Positions 1 to 11,200 of a stretch of DNA of 64,000 nucleotides are shown one piece after another. Within the stretch, counting starts at the first letter, position 1, and each line of letters starts with the position of its first letter. Location: NCBI GenBank assembly GCA_949128115.1, contig OX421966.1, positions 38,641,984-38,705,983 on the forward strand, in the 5' to 3' direction. The position numbers were made by a program, and so were the translations under genes. A model generated the notes under the pieces. It ran no database searches. It saw nothing but the letters and a program-made list of their open reading frames with translations, and was not told the DNA's origin. Origin of the DNA: Anaspis maculata (taxonomy: Eukaryota > Arthropoda > Insecta > Coleoptera > Scraptiidae).

Positions 1-555
1 GATGAGAATTTAAAACAAGCCCTCCAACGCGACCTGGTGGAAATGGCGCCGGGTCTGCTGATCCAAGCCGTCCGCGTTACCAAACCAAAGATACCGGAAG
101 TTATCAGAAAAAACTACGAACTCATGGAAGGTGAAAAGACCAAACTCTTGATCGCTACGCAGCACCAGAAGGTGGTGGAAAAAGATGCCGAGACCGAACG
201 AAAGCGGGCCATAATCGAAGCGGAGAAAGAGGCCCAGGTGGCCAAGATCCAGTACCAGCAGAAGATCATGGAGAAGGAGTCTTTGCAGCGCATAGCTCAG
301 ATCGAAGACGAGATGCATCTGGCCAGGCAAAGGAGTCACGCCGATGCGGAATTTTACAACTTGCAACAGCAGGCCGAGGTCAATAAGCTCTTGTACACTC
401 CGCAGTTTATCGAGTTGAAAAAATACGAATCGCTGTCCCAGAACAGTAAAGTCTATTTTGGTAAAGATATTCCGCAGACATTTATAAACTCTGGTTGTCC
501 TGTAGATTCAGTTGCCGGTGTTCCAGACAGAAAGAAGCTTGAAATCAAGCCGTGA
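1..555 (+). CDS. Erlin: Erlin (SPFH/prohibitin-family ER membrane protein), 3' part only
   Basis: The reading frame is open from base 1 and ends at TGA 553-555, giving the last 184 residues of an erlin. Erlins form large ring-like assemblies in the ER membrane. They recruit the E3 ligase RNF170 to degrade activated IP3 receptors and also affect sterol sensing (family knowledge). The visible part starts inside the SPFH domain ([19 protein letters not shown]) and continues through [18 protein letters not shown] into a long charged coiled coil ([19 protein letters not shown]). It ends with the erlin signature [10 protein letters not shown] followed by a divergent tail. The N-terminal membrane segment and earlier exons lie upstream of the window. 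The residue pattern is close to vertebrate erlin-1/2 along the whole length, so the identification is firm. No intron interrupts this part. Confidence 0.93.
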   Translation, partial: DENLKQALQRDLVEMAPGLLIQAVRVTKPKIPEVIRKNYELMEGEKTKLLIATQHQKVVEKDAETERKRAIIEAEKEAQVAKIQYQQKIMEKESLQRIAQIEDEMHLARQRSHADAEFYNLQQQAEVNKLLYTPQFIELKKYESLSQNSKVYFGKDIPQTFINSGCPVDSVAGVPDRKKLEIKP

Positions 556-643
556 TATCTTTTCTACTTTGATCGCGTGATTGTAGTGTGTATATTAGCT
601 AGTTGTTCTTAATTGTCGTTGATTAAAATAACTTTTTGTGATA

Positions 644-649
644 AATAAA
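644..649 (+). other. Polyadenylation signal of the erlin gene
   Basis: AATAAA lies 89 nt after the erlin stop codon in an A/T-rich stretch. From here to about 1200 I see no gene; the sequence is unremarkable intergenic DNA. Confidence 0.6.
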
Positions 650-1205
650 CATTATTATTACCAAACCGTCTAAGAAATTTCCCCCAATCCCACATGTCAG
701 CGTATACACAGAATCTATCTGCTGTTTGGGATCACAATACGTCGTCCACAGAACACAGAACTATTTCACGTCTTATCCTAACCAATGCTGACACGTTTGG
801 CATAACCATAACCAAGTCCAAAGGGATCTTAGCTCATGTCTGAGGGCTGAGGGTCATGAGTCTCTTTGGGAATCAGTTACCGGGCTAGAGTACCTGGTTG
901 AAGCTTGGAACTATCGTGCTATTCCCTTTTCCATGATCACTATTGTCCATTTTCAAGACGCGTTACGATTCAGGCATGCGTTTGATTCAACTTATATCGA
1001 GTTCTTATAAAACATGACGATTTGTAAAGATACAATCGTGTGTAAATTTCCTAAAAACTGGGGAGGAATAGTAGCTTATTTCAATAGAAAAAATCCTTTC
1101 GTTACCTCTACGCTAGTGATAGCCGAACGTGCCACTCTGCTCTAATCAGTTCCAATTGAGAATTCCATCATCGTTTATTAAAAAGTGCAGTTATAAAGAG
1201 ATATG

Positions 1206-1211
1206 TTTATT
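1206..1211 (-). other. Polyadenylation signal of the small secreted peptide gene
   Basis: TTTATT on the plus strand (AATAAA on minus) lies 67 nt beyond the stop of the small peptide gene. Confidence 0.55.
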
Positions 1212-1277
1212 CACTCCTGTTGTATGTACACATAATATAATAAGCAGGTATAAAAAAGAAATCCCGACTTCGCAATT

Positions 1278-1652
1278 TTAGCGGCGTCCAGCGTAGTGAT
1301 GGCCCACATGGTGTCTGACTCCCCATTTGAAATTAGCATGTTTGTCAGTCTTCACGAAAGTGTGGACAGGTCCTGTAACACCGTGACCGTGTTCTCGTTT
1401 GTCACGATATTCACTTGCTTGAGGAACTGAAAATCACGTAAAGACATGAAATAAAATGATGAACTCTGAAAAAAAAACACTTACGGCTGTCTCCACTACT
1501 CTCAGCAGTCTCAGCATATTTCACAGGATAAGATCCAGCCATGCACGAGGCAATCACGAACGCCAAAAGAGCAACTAAATAATTCACCTGTAAGATCTCG
1601 TTTTTAATTATACAAATTTGAAAATCATCAATAATAAACTTACGAAATTCAT
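1278..1652 (-). CDS. Small secreted His-rich peptide precursor (86 aa, three exons)
   Basis: Exons read on the minus strand are 1652-1644, 1587-1485 and 1426-1278. Introns carry GTAAG/GTAAGT-type donors and AG acceptors, and all phases agree. The product starts MNFVNYLVALLAFVIASCMA, a clear signal peptide with cleavage likely after SCMA. A short acidic stretch follows, then a dibasic RDKR site at about residues 46-49. The last 37 residues (EHGHGVTGPVHTFVKTDKHA and FKWGVRHHVGHHYAGRR) are rich in His, Gly and aromatic residues. This suggests a secreted prepropeptide processed at KR, possibly an immune or haemolymph peptide, but I do not know the function. I have an impression of similar short insect proteins containing FKWGVRHHVGH, which I cannot verify. 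A TATA box lies at the right distance upstream and AATAAA lies downstream. The exons are too small to stand out as open frames. Confidence 0.72.
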
Positions 1653-1701
1653 GGTTTTAAAGATCAGACTGCAATGACTGTAATTCATCAAAGTCCTGTG
1701 G

Positions 1702-1709
1702 TATTTATA
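1702..1709 (-). promoter_or_regulatory. TATA box of the small secreted peptide gene
   Basis: TATAAATA on the minus strand sits 50 nt upstream of the ATG at 1652. An ACAGTCATT initiator-like string lies about 30 nt downstream of the box. A TATA-driven, compact gene fits an abundantly or inducibly expressed secreted peptide. Confidence 0.5.
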
Positions 1710-1881
1710 GTAAGAGCCAAGTAAAAATCACGAAAGGACAAAAAGAACAGCTTTCGTTTTCTTTTTGGTTTATTGAAGAAAGTTTTAATTGAAATAACAG
1801 GAAAAGCGAATCTTGAATATTTGGTCTGCTAGGTACCTACCTACTTATGCACGTGCTTGTGGTTTGCTACCATCACATGCT

Positions 1882-4800
1882 TCATTGAGCAATGTAAATC
1901 AGTGTTAAGTTTATTATTACCTGCAATGAGTGGGCGTTTTCATTTTGCTTATGCTTCTACTAGGGGGTATACCAAGGTACCAAAACCTATTCAAAAAAGT
2001 TCTACAAGTCGAATTGCAATAAAATCACTAAATACGTTGTCAGAGCTCCAGAAATCTAGTGGTATACCAAAAGCAAATTAGAGAGGCGTATTCTGATTTA
2101 TTAAATGTCCGTAAACATACCGTGTAAACCAAAGTGCCATCGAGTGGAAAAACGCCACAAGCTGAGAACTCGATTTTCTGATGATGCGTTTGAAGGATGA
2201 TGGAATCGTAATCGGGGCAGCCGTCGACGTCGATCTCGTGCAACACATCCACAAACCTGTCGCCTCCTTGTTTGACCAAGACGCAAGGTATGACCATTTC
2301 CATCAACGAAACGAAGTACAGAAGGTCGAAAACTACGGTTTCCGCTTCAAAATCGATCTTATTGTTCTTGATCATCTGACATACGCGGAACGAATTGTAA
2401 ATGATCAATATGAACACTGTCGGGATGATGCACAGCATTTGTCTTCCGAAGGCTCTGTTCAGGTATGCCGCTTGTTCGCAAAGTTTGTCGTAGATTTCTG
2501 CAGATCTGCGTACGATTTCGATGTTTGTGATAGACTTTTTCGGTTTCTTCGAGCTCGAATCCAAATCGTCGACGACCCAGCACTGACGATACTTGACCGT
2601 TTTGAGGATGCTGTTCAGATCTACAAAGTGCGCTTTGAGGATGTTCATGTAGACCGTCCACTGGAGCAGGACGCTGTGGATGAGGAGCAGGGGCACGTTG
2701 CAGTTCAGGTAGTCGATGAAGGTGGTCAAATCCCAGTTCAGTCCTTCAAAAACTTGATTGTTTTCAGTTTGTCATTGAAATTACTAATTCTATTAGTTGT
2801 ATTCCTTTTGCCATTAATCTCAGATATTCTCACCTCAGTTGGATACGAGGTTGGATAGTACTGTGTCTCACTCGTTCCTTCGCAATTTTCCGCTTTTTCT
2901 CTATCTAACTGAGATCAGGCGGAGTGAGATTGTGGTAAAAGGAAAGCGTCTTATACCTTATCCTTATTATTTGTCATTTGAATTTGAATTTCAGGAAGAA
3001 TCAAGTAGGCCCGGATTAAAGAATGAATTGGAAAAACTGAACAGGTCAAACCATGAAGTGGTCTACCCCGGAATTTCACCTCACTTTAAATGGGTAGGTA
3101 CCTATATGCCTCAAAAAATAAGTAACCGACTTCTGTAAAGCTGGTTAGGTCTGAAAGGTCATTTTTTGGGTACGGTACGAGGCACCGTGGCATGATGGGA
3201 GAGGTAAAATCAAAATTCTTTGCCTTCAATTTTTTTTCGTCTTCAATCAGACATCATGGTGCATACTTCTACCTGGCGCGAAATTTTCAAAACCGCTTCT
3301 AATTCGAAGTTCATGATGGTCACTTTGACATTTTGGATTACAGACCTTTCTTCTGTTTATATTCTCAATCCGAATGTCAACAAAAATATAAAATACCATA
3401 TTCAAATTGATTTTCTACAATCCCCAATTTCTCGGCTTTATCAAAATTTCGAGCAAAAGTTTCAGCTTGTGGTCGAAATCTGAATTTCCGAAAGACGATT
3501 ACTTGTCTATATTCGGATTGGATGTATGTATAAGCATGAAAAGGTTCATCGGTAGTCCAAAATGTTAAAGTCGCCTCAAACCCCTTATTAATGGCTATCG
3601 TAAAAATTGCTCGCACATGACCAAAATATACATAATGTTCTGATTGTCTGATTGAAAACAAAATAAGACTTTTCGACTTTTGATTTTATGTCTACTCGTT
3701 TCTGAGATAATCACCTTAAAGCGTTCAAATGAATAATAATTATAATAATAGTAATTAATAATACTAATACTAGTGTGGCTCTGGATGTGACTCATCTAGA
3801 AAATCACAAGGGGTAGCACCCCTAGGGGGTCGGAGATCCAAAGGAGATCAAACTCCTTCAGTTGAGGGGAAATTATGATTTCCACGAGATAAAACGAACC
3901 GTATCGTATGTCCAATTACGGAGGCGGCATCAGAAAATTCAAGTTTCACAAAAAATTACGTACCTACTTTATCTATTTCAAAAATTAAATTGGGGCGACA
4001 AATCAGAAACCATTTCGACTTTCTGATCCGGGACTTCTTAAAATGGCGGCAGATAAGATCTCGAATTTTTTTGGGAAAGCTATACCTACGTTAAAAATGG
4101 AACTTTTCGACTCACCTTTATCAGTTGTCACCCCGTGTTTCAGTTTTATGTCGGTGAATATCTAACCCACTATGGTGCCTTGTAGCCAGCAGAACGCCCT
4201 TCTGGACATCACCAGCCTTTCAGAAATCGGTTGCTAATTTTTTTGAGAACACCCGTTTGAACTGAGGCAAAATTTCGGTGTGGACCTGTTGATTCGGAAC
4301 ATTCAACTGGATACTTACGAACTTACGCGCAAAGTTGAATGATGAGGTAGGTACTCTGAAGACTATAAATAAGGCAGGTACCCAGACAGCACATAAACAT
4401 TTTCAAAATGTTTGTGAAATATTGAAAGCCAAATATTATAATATTTATAAAATATTGGAATTCATTCAGTGAATATTGTATAAATATTTATTGAATGTTT
4501 TGATGTCCCCCTTTTTAATATTTGTACAATATTTGCCAAAAATATTTTGAAAACATTCAGAACCGGGTATTTTTAGAAATTAAAAAAAAAATTGTTTTTC
4601 TTCTTATCGGCCTTTTTTGGCCATAGGAGCTCGCCTTTATTTCATATACAATTGATTTAGCTGAAAAATTGCCTTTTAAAGACGACACAACGCCCAGGCT
4701 ACAGCAGGAATCAAACCCACAATCTCCGCACCACAGGCAGATACTGACCACCTGTGCTACGGGGCCGTTGAGAAGATTCAGTGGTTCTGGGTAAACTACT

Positions 4801-7667
4801 ACGTGAACACGCAGATGTCCGCTATATGAATTTTGCTAACTAAACAGGTCAGCAATTGAAGTGGGCCACCCAAAATTTTTATTCCCTTTCAAATATAAAT
4901 ATCAGCGGAAAGACGCAACCGATTTCAAAACGGTTTACGACGTCTAATAGAGTGATTGTTTCTCTACGATGTTTCATGTTAGCTTTTTCTATTGTCGGCA
5001 ATATATATGATATACAGGGTGGAAACGGAGGCTGTACGGAAATGGTCAAGTTTAAATCATGTGTAACTATTGTAAAAATGATACCAGACTTTTCGTGACT
5101 TCATATTTAGAAAGCTCGACTCATTGTCTCGAAACGGTTTTTGAAATTCACCTCTATCTCTTTCAATTACAGGGTGATCTAAAAAAAAAGTTGGTTTTGC
5201 ACTGATAATGGGATTCGTTTTTATCCAATTTTCAAAATATGAACGGCAAATTGAAAAAATATTCTTTGGGAGATGGAGCCTGGAAGTCATAATCGACTCA
5301 AAAAAACATTCGAAACAATGGACTCTACCAAAAGTAACCCAAATATGAAGTGGGTACACTCGGGATCTGGTTTGGATGAAAAATGTATGACAAAATCAAC
5401 CGCTTTTCAAACGAACGGTTCACTCCGAACATTTCGACGTAGTTTTCGCTTGTATCAGTCAATAATGGTCGGTGATGGAACCGAATTTACAACCGCATGA
5501 TTACGGAGAGGATACAAGCGAAAAGTACGTCGAATGTTCGAGTGAACGGTTCGTTTGAAAAGCGGTTGTTTTTGTCAATTTTCATCCAAAACAGATCCCG
5601 AGCGTACTTCATATTTGAGTTACCTTTGGTGAAGTCCATTGTTTCGAATGTTTGTTTTGAGTCGATTCTGACTTTCAGACTCCATTTCCCGAAGAATAAG
5701 CTTGAATTCGCTGTTCATATTTTGAAAATCGGATAGCAAGAAAACCTATTATCAGTGCAAAACCAAAAAAAAAAATTTAAAATCACCCTGTAGTTGGAAG
5801 AGATAGACGGGAATTTGAAAAACCGTTCCGAGACATTGATTCGAGCTTTCCAAATATGAAGTCACAAAAAGTCTGATATTATTTTTACAATAGTTACACA
5901 TGATACAAAATTGACTATTTCGGTACATCTTCCGTTCTCACCCTGTATATCATGTACATTGCCGACAATAGAAAAAGCTGACATCACACATCGTAAACAA
6001 AAGATCACTCTATCAGACATCGTAAACCGTCTCAAAATCGGTTGCTTCTTTCCGCTGATATTTATATTTGAAAAGGAATACAATTTTTGGGTGGCCCACT
6101 TCAATTGCTGACCTGTTTATATATCTGAAAGATTCAGCGGCTCATCCACTTTCAGGGATACTCGGCTACCGCCTCGTACTTATACACGCGGATTGATCCG
6201 CGTACTTGCTACATAAATTACCAATTGATGTCGAAATAAATTAAAGTGACACATTTGCACGAAACAAATAAAACAACGGATGTATCTCACGACATTCTGA
6301 ATCATTTCAACCGTAACATAGAAAAAACCTATTGTAGGCCGTTAAAAAGGCAATTTCAGGACCGCAAACCGAGTTTTGCTAATTTAAGGCAAACTACACT
6401 TGAAGTCAAAGGGATGTGAAACGCTATCTTTTCAACACAACACACAACACAACTATATATTTCAAAGCTCCGTGCAAATGACCAAAACAAAAACCGGAAA
6501 CCACATTGCCTAGAATACTGTAAATATTAGAGAAATTAGTTCACTAAATATTTTGATAATATTTATTGCTAAATATTCAATAAATGTTCAAAATATTTGC
6601 TGAATGTTGGTACAATATTTCACCTTAATATTTTGATAATATTTGTGACGAATATTTTGTAAACATTTATAGAATGTTGTAAATATTCATCAACTACTAC
6701 CAAATATTTTCAAAACATTTCGTGCTGTCTGGGTAAGTATACCTTCTATAAAAATGGTAGGTATATTTTTCACTTTAGAAACCATTTCATAACTTTGACA
6801 GAAAGTCAATACCCGCATAAATACCTATTACCTGTTCAAGATGCAAATGCAGAACTAAGACTTTTTGGATAAAAAATAAAGTGACAAGCTGGGGCGCTAC
6901 AGCTACAGCTGATGGGGATGACCTCTGTCGTTTGGTTGCTGTTGCAGGTGCCATTAACCGTAGCCGTGGCCTCTCCTGGACTGTCACTTACTTTCTGATC
7001 CAAAAAAGTCCTAGTTCTGTATTTGCAACTTGAACGGGTAATAGGGTTCGGTACCTACCTAGCTACTTAGAAAGACAAAGTTACTGAATTTTTTTTCAGA
7101 ATGAAAAGGCGGACAAAAGAGGACGGATATGCTCAACAAAAGAGACGAAAACAGGCGAAGGAAATTAATAGCAAAATAGCAATTACTTGAAAAAAAAAAC
7201 ATTAGAGAAGAACTGAATCTTGATAGGTTCCTACCTTTAGCAACGTACGGAATTTGCTGTAAAACTACCTTTGCAACAACAAACACTGCCAGTTGCTGAG
7301 ACAATTTTCTGCCGTCTTTATAGTGGACGCCTTGGCCTAGAGCTTTGAACTTTTCATCCAACTCGCTGTTTGTCTTGCAAAATGCCCAAATCAGAGGAGG
7401 TCTGAAGGCCAGCAAACAACACACGGTTGTGGACATTCTGAAAATGTATTGTGCAAAAACAACGCTGCTCACGATGACTCCTTGATTAGCGTTGTGAATG
7501 GTCGTAAAAGACATCCTGTACAGGATACCACCCATTATTACTGCCAAGATCAAGCCAAGACGAAAGTAAAAGAAGCACTTGAACTTGAAAGTTGCAGCTT
7601 TGGAATCGAAAGGAGACATGGCAAAAATAGACGGGAACCATTGAATCGGTGTTAACACCTCTTCCAT
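1882..7667 (-). CDS. Insect gustatory receptor (7tm_7 family), 367 aa, three exons
   Basis: Exons on minus are 7667-7235, 2752-2121 and 1920-1882; phases match (1, then 0), giving 367 residues, a normal length for this family. Gustatory receptors are seven-helix ligand-gated cation channels with an intracellular N-terminus. The N-terminal exon (MEEVLTPIQWFPSIFAMSPF) carries three hydrophobic segments. The second exon has four more and the family signature FSACGVFPLDGTLVYT before the last splice site. In most family members a TYxxxxxQF-like end follows; here the 13-codon last exon gives TVIINLTLIYIAQ, a weak match. The second-exon acceptor (CAATCAAG) has no clear polypyrimidine tract, so the first junction and the tiny last exon are the least certain parts. 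The 4.48-kb first intron holds the nested transposon at 4381-6733. Ligand is unknown. Confidence 0.75.
4640..4770 (-). mobile_element. tRNA-derived SINE fragment
   Basis: On minus, TAGCACAGGTGG (4759-4748) fits a pol III A box and GGTTTGATTCC (4717-4707) fits a B box, about 30 nt apart as in a tRNA. The sequence 5' of the A box (GGCCCCG) has no matching 3' acceptor strand, so it is a tRNA-related SINE head rather than a tRNA gene. Confidence 0.45.
4841..6119. repeat. 1.28-kb foldback (palindromic) element nested in the intron transposon
   Basis: TAAACAGGTCAGCAATTGAAG at the left is the inverse of the sequence ending at 6119, and the two arms match imperfectly all the way to a centre near 5480-5490. 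The two arms give near-identical short open frames on opposite strands (starting MKWATQ), which are arm sequence, not genes. CAGGGTGG at ~5015 and CACCCTG at ~5940 are internal copies of the motif seen at the ends of other foldbacks in this window. Confidence 0.8.
6826..7043. repeat. Small foldback element (218 bp)
   Basis: TATTACCTGTTCAAG at 6826 is the inverse of CTTGAACGGGTAATA at 7029-7043. The arms include GCAGAACTAAGACTTTTTGGAT on the left and its inverse on the right. It lies in the gustatory receptor first intron. Confidence 0.6.
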
Positions 7668-8239
7668 TGTTCCGTAAAATGAACAATGGAACGATTTGTA
7701 CAGCGATTACAATTATTGAAAAGTCTATAGACTGTAAGTGCCTATGATTTATTCGTTCCGTCATAGGCGTACTAGTATCCTTCTTCAGGTTGTTTGCGTT
7801 ATTGTGCAAGGACTACCTACATCAAAATTTGACGAAAGCATGATATTTTTAGAAGCACCGCCACTGCGAGCTCAATTAGAGACATTCTGTTATTATTTGA
7901 TGGGGAACAATATAGAAAAATAACGTTGGATTTACAAATGAAATCCACGCCCAGTGTTTGCTCCAACTTGCAGATTACATCGCTCTAGAAAATCAATCCA
8001 AACCTAATAATAATAAAAAGTGTTCGCGTGCTTTCGTCAAGAGTCTCAACGAAAACAGCTTCGATTTATTTCTAGACTGGATTGGAAAACCGTGCCAAAG
8101 ATCGCTCGAGAAATTACGAGAGTGCCGTCCCGATCGTCGGTGGTCATTTTGAAAGCATATAAACCACGATCACCATCTGCATTTAAATAGAAGAAGTTTT
8201 GAACTTGTTCGGAATACAGAATAGGAAAAGCGCATCCAA
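7668..8239. promoter_or_regulatory. Divergent intergenic region between gustatory receptor and SmydA
   Basis: These 572 bases separate the two start codons of divergently transcribed genes, so both promoters and 5' UTRs should lie here. I see no clear TATA box or other defined element. Confidence 0.4.
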
Positions 8240-11200
8240 ATGAGTAGCGAGGTGGGTCGCTCTGCTTTTCCGAAGCAAAAACCGAAGTGATTATTGATTA
8301 TTGATTTTCGATTGATTTTCCAGGCGATGTTCACTGTGAAACGCGACGATAAAATCGGACGGTATGCCGTGGCTAGTGGAGACTTGAAAGCAGGCGATTT
8401 TATTTTCCAAGAAAGTCCTTTCGCTTACGGACCGAAATCTGGTGAGTTTTTCTTTTCGTGGCCATATACCAAGGGGGAGTTATTACTAAAATGCGACATG
8501 TTGCAGATTCTCCTCCGCTTTGTTTGGGCTGTTGCTCGCCGGTGGACTGCTCAGTGCTGTGTTCGCGATGTGGATGGCCCGTTTGCGGTCCGGATTGTGA
8601 AAACTTGACCGTCCATAAGGATCTCGAATGCTCAGTTTTCGCCTCGGCCGGTGCCAAATTTCAACCTGTTGAAGACCCAGAAAGTGTCTGTCTTCAGTAC
8701 GAATGCATAACGCCGATGAGGTAGGTAATGTAATGATGGCTATTTCCTGCGGCTATTTTTGAATTTTTGTTTCCAACCGAGTTTCCAACTTGGAACTAGC
8801 GTCCGTTAGGATTAAGTAATCACAAAGCCGACACAATTTTTCCTGGCAGTTTTCACAACTTGAAATCGCTGTTTATCGTTTAACATATTCATGATATTCT
8901 CTTGCAAATAATGACTTCGTAGGTAGGTGCCTATTGCGGCCCACCAACACATAGAGTGATCACGTGAAATTCACTCGTCAGGTGTAATAGAACAGAAAAC
9001 CAGTTTGAGATTTTACACGCCGGGTTTTTTACATTAATTTAGAGAAAAATTGTCATTTCTACCGCGGGACCTCTCTTCGCGGACATCTGTTCCTGCAAAT
9101 TTTTGAATCGGGTCAGGTCAAACCCAAACCAGATTCTCAGTACCTACCTAATTGAGAATCCGTGAAATTAATTATTTTCTTGTTGGTTTCATCAAACATT
9201 TCGTGAATTTGAAAAAATGCAGTGCAAATTTCGACATGCGGTGAGCCCACGAAATATTCCATTTTAGGCTCAGACATGCTGAGAATGAAAGTTGGAGAAA
9301 AGATTGAATAATTTTTGGAGGAAAAAACTTTTGAAATCGGACCCACGGTCCCGAGTTTTCCTCTCTGGAAAAACTGCAAATTTTCCAACTTTTAATCCTG
9401 TGAACAGATTTCCACCATATTTTTTTTAAAATAAGAGGTAACTGGTTCTTGAATATTTTACCTTTTTTTCTTCCAATTTCCAATTTTCCGGTTGAAAATG
9501 TAAAACCGGCCTGGGTTTTCAATAATATGTTTATTCACGCCATAAGCTTACATAACATAGAATTAACATTATATCTTCGAGACCGGACTTGAATGATGGA
9601 GTTTAAAGTAAAGCCTTAATAGAGGATTTTTATAATAAGATGATTTGCAATAAGATGAGGTTTTCCCGGAAAATTCAAATTTTTTTCAACAAAATTTTCA
9701 ATTTCCTGGAAATTATTTGCAAACTTTTTCTCTAATTCCAACTTCCCACCCGAATGGACGTTTCGAACAAAAATTTACATAAGGTTCCTGGAAACTAGTC
9801 GGGAAAGTTTTGGGGTGAGACGACCGATTTTTTTCATAACAGCATTTGGTTGACAAGGTGCACTGCAAGTAGTGTAAAAGTGCCAACACCAAATTCAACG
9901 GTCATTTTTTCATGTTTGCTTTCGATCAGGAATTTGAGGCAGAAATGGATAGCTTGGACTGTTTTCTGTTTATACAGAATGTGATCGAATCTGGAAATGC
10001 ACGTAGGAGAACCGAAAAATAAATTCTTTTCGGAGCACAAGTGAATAGCAAAGCCCAAGGCAAAGCCGCATCCAAACACCTAAAAATGCTCGTAACCATC
10101 ACTACGAAAATCATATCACTAAATGACAGACATATCATTTTAGGACTATTATTAGCTTTGTTTGGTATCCTGCACTAGTGCAACCTGGTGTACACTTTTC
10201 CGCCATAAACCGCTTGTCTGTGCGGTAAAAGTGTACACTAGGTTGCACTAGTGCAGGATACCAAACAAAGCTATTATTATACTTTCCCGGCTGTCACACC
10301 AACATGGAAGGGAACTATTATAATTGTGCAGAAAAAAGTTCTGAGATTTCAAGGGATATATCCATTTTAAGGTCCCCCAAGACGATTAAGACTATTTCCA
10401 GAATTATGTCTGTCTGTGTGCGTATATGTATGTATGAATGTATGTAATCTTCCACGATAACTGCCGAACCGTTGATCCGATCGGCTTGATATTTGGTATG
10501 CAAGCATAGTTTCACTGTGGAATGAGTGTCCGAAAAGCCCATTGTGTTTTGTGTAGCGTTTACAACTTAAGTATGCTCATCCCTTTGGCGTATACTTGCA
10601 TGCTCTGTTGTGTGCGGTTCCTTGTGTGATTCGGTACCAGGGCCCCATGGTGTCTTCCTGCCGTTTAAAGCCCTGATGGGGCCCCCACTTGTGCGTTTTG
10701 TAGCTATCAGATTATGCTGTTTCAGGCCAAAGCGACGCCCTCATCTCTTCTTGGGTTGATTGAAGCCCTATCGGCCCCTTGTTGTCTACAAGTGGCTGAT
10801 AGAGCCCCAATGAGCCCCTTTTTTCAGTTTTAAGAACTCTTGTGTCGTCAGGGTGTGGTTCGGACCTACCCTTCTGATGAGCTTAAAGGCTCATTTCATG
10901 TCATTTAGGGGCCCTGAAGTGCAATCAATTAGAACTCTGCCCCCAGGTATTCAATCCGTTAACCGATTTTCAACAATCATTTTTAAACAATAGGTAAATG
11001 GTTCTAGAATATTTTCCAACAATTTTTTGTCCAATTTTCCGAGTTTTTTTTCAATTGGAAAACAAATTTCTCCTTATGAACCTAAATGTTCTTACGGATG
11101 AGGTTCTGCAGCGCCTTGAAACTCCTTGAACCGCAGTGCTTTTTGTGATGTGTATATGCAAGTTAGTCTTTCTGAATGGTCGCTCGACTTGGTCGATTTT

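Larger units (their letters stand above)
4381..6733. mobile_element. TA-flanked DNA transposon with CCCAGACAGCAC inverted ends, inside the gustatory receptor intron
   Basis: The left end CCCAGACAGCACATAAAC and the right end (reverse complement CCCAGACAGCACGAAATG) are inverted copies. They are flanked on both sides by TA, which suggests a TA target duplication. Both ends continue into A/T-rich subterminal blocks full of AATATT/ACATTTT words (about 4395-4560 and 6530-6720). There is no transposase, so it is non-autonomous. It contains a tRNA-like SINE head (4707-4759) and a 1.28-kb foldback (4841-6119). Superfamily unassigned. Confidence 0.7.

Noticed and set aside
4707..4759. tRNA gene on minus
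   Set aside because: A and B boxes are present, but the acceptor stem does not pair and the sequence continues into unrelated DNA; treated as a SINE head.
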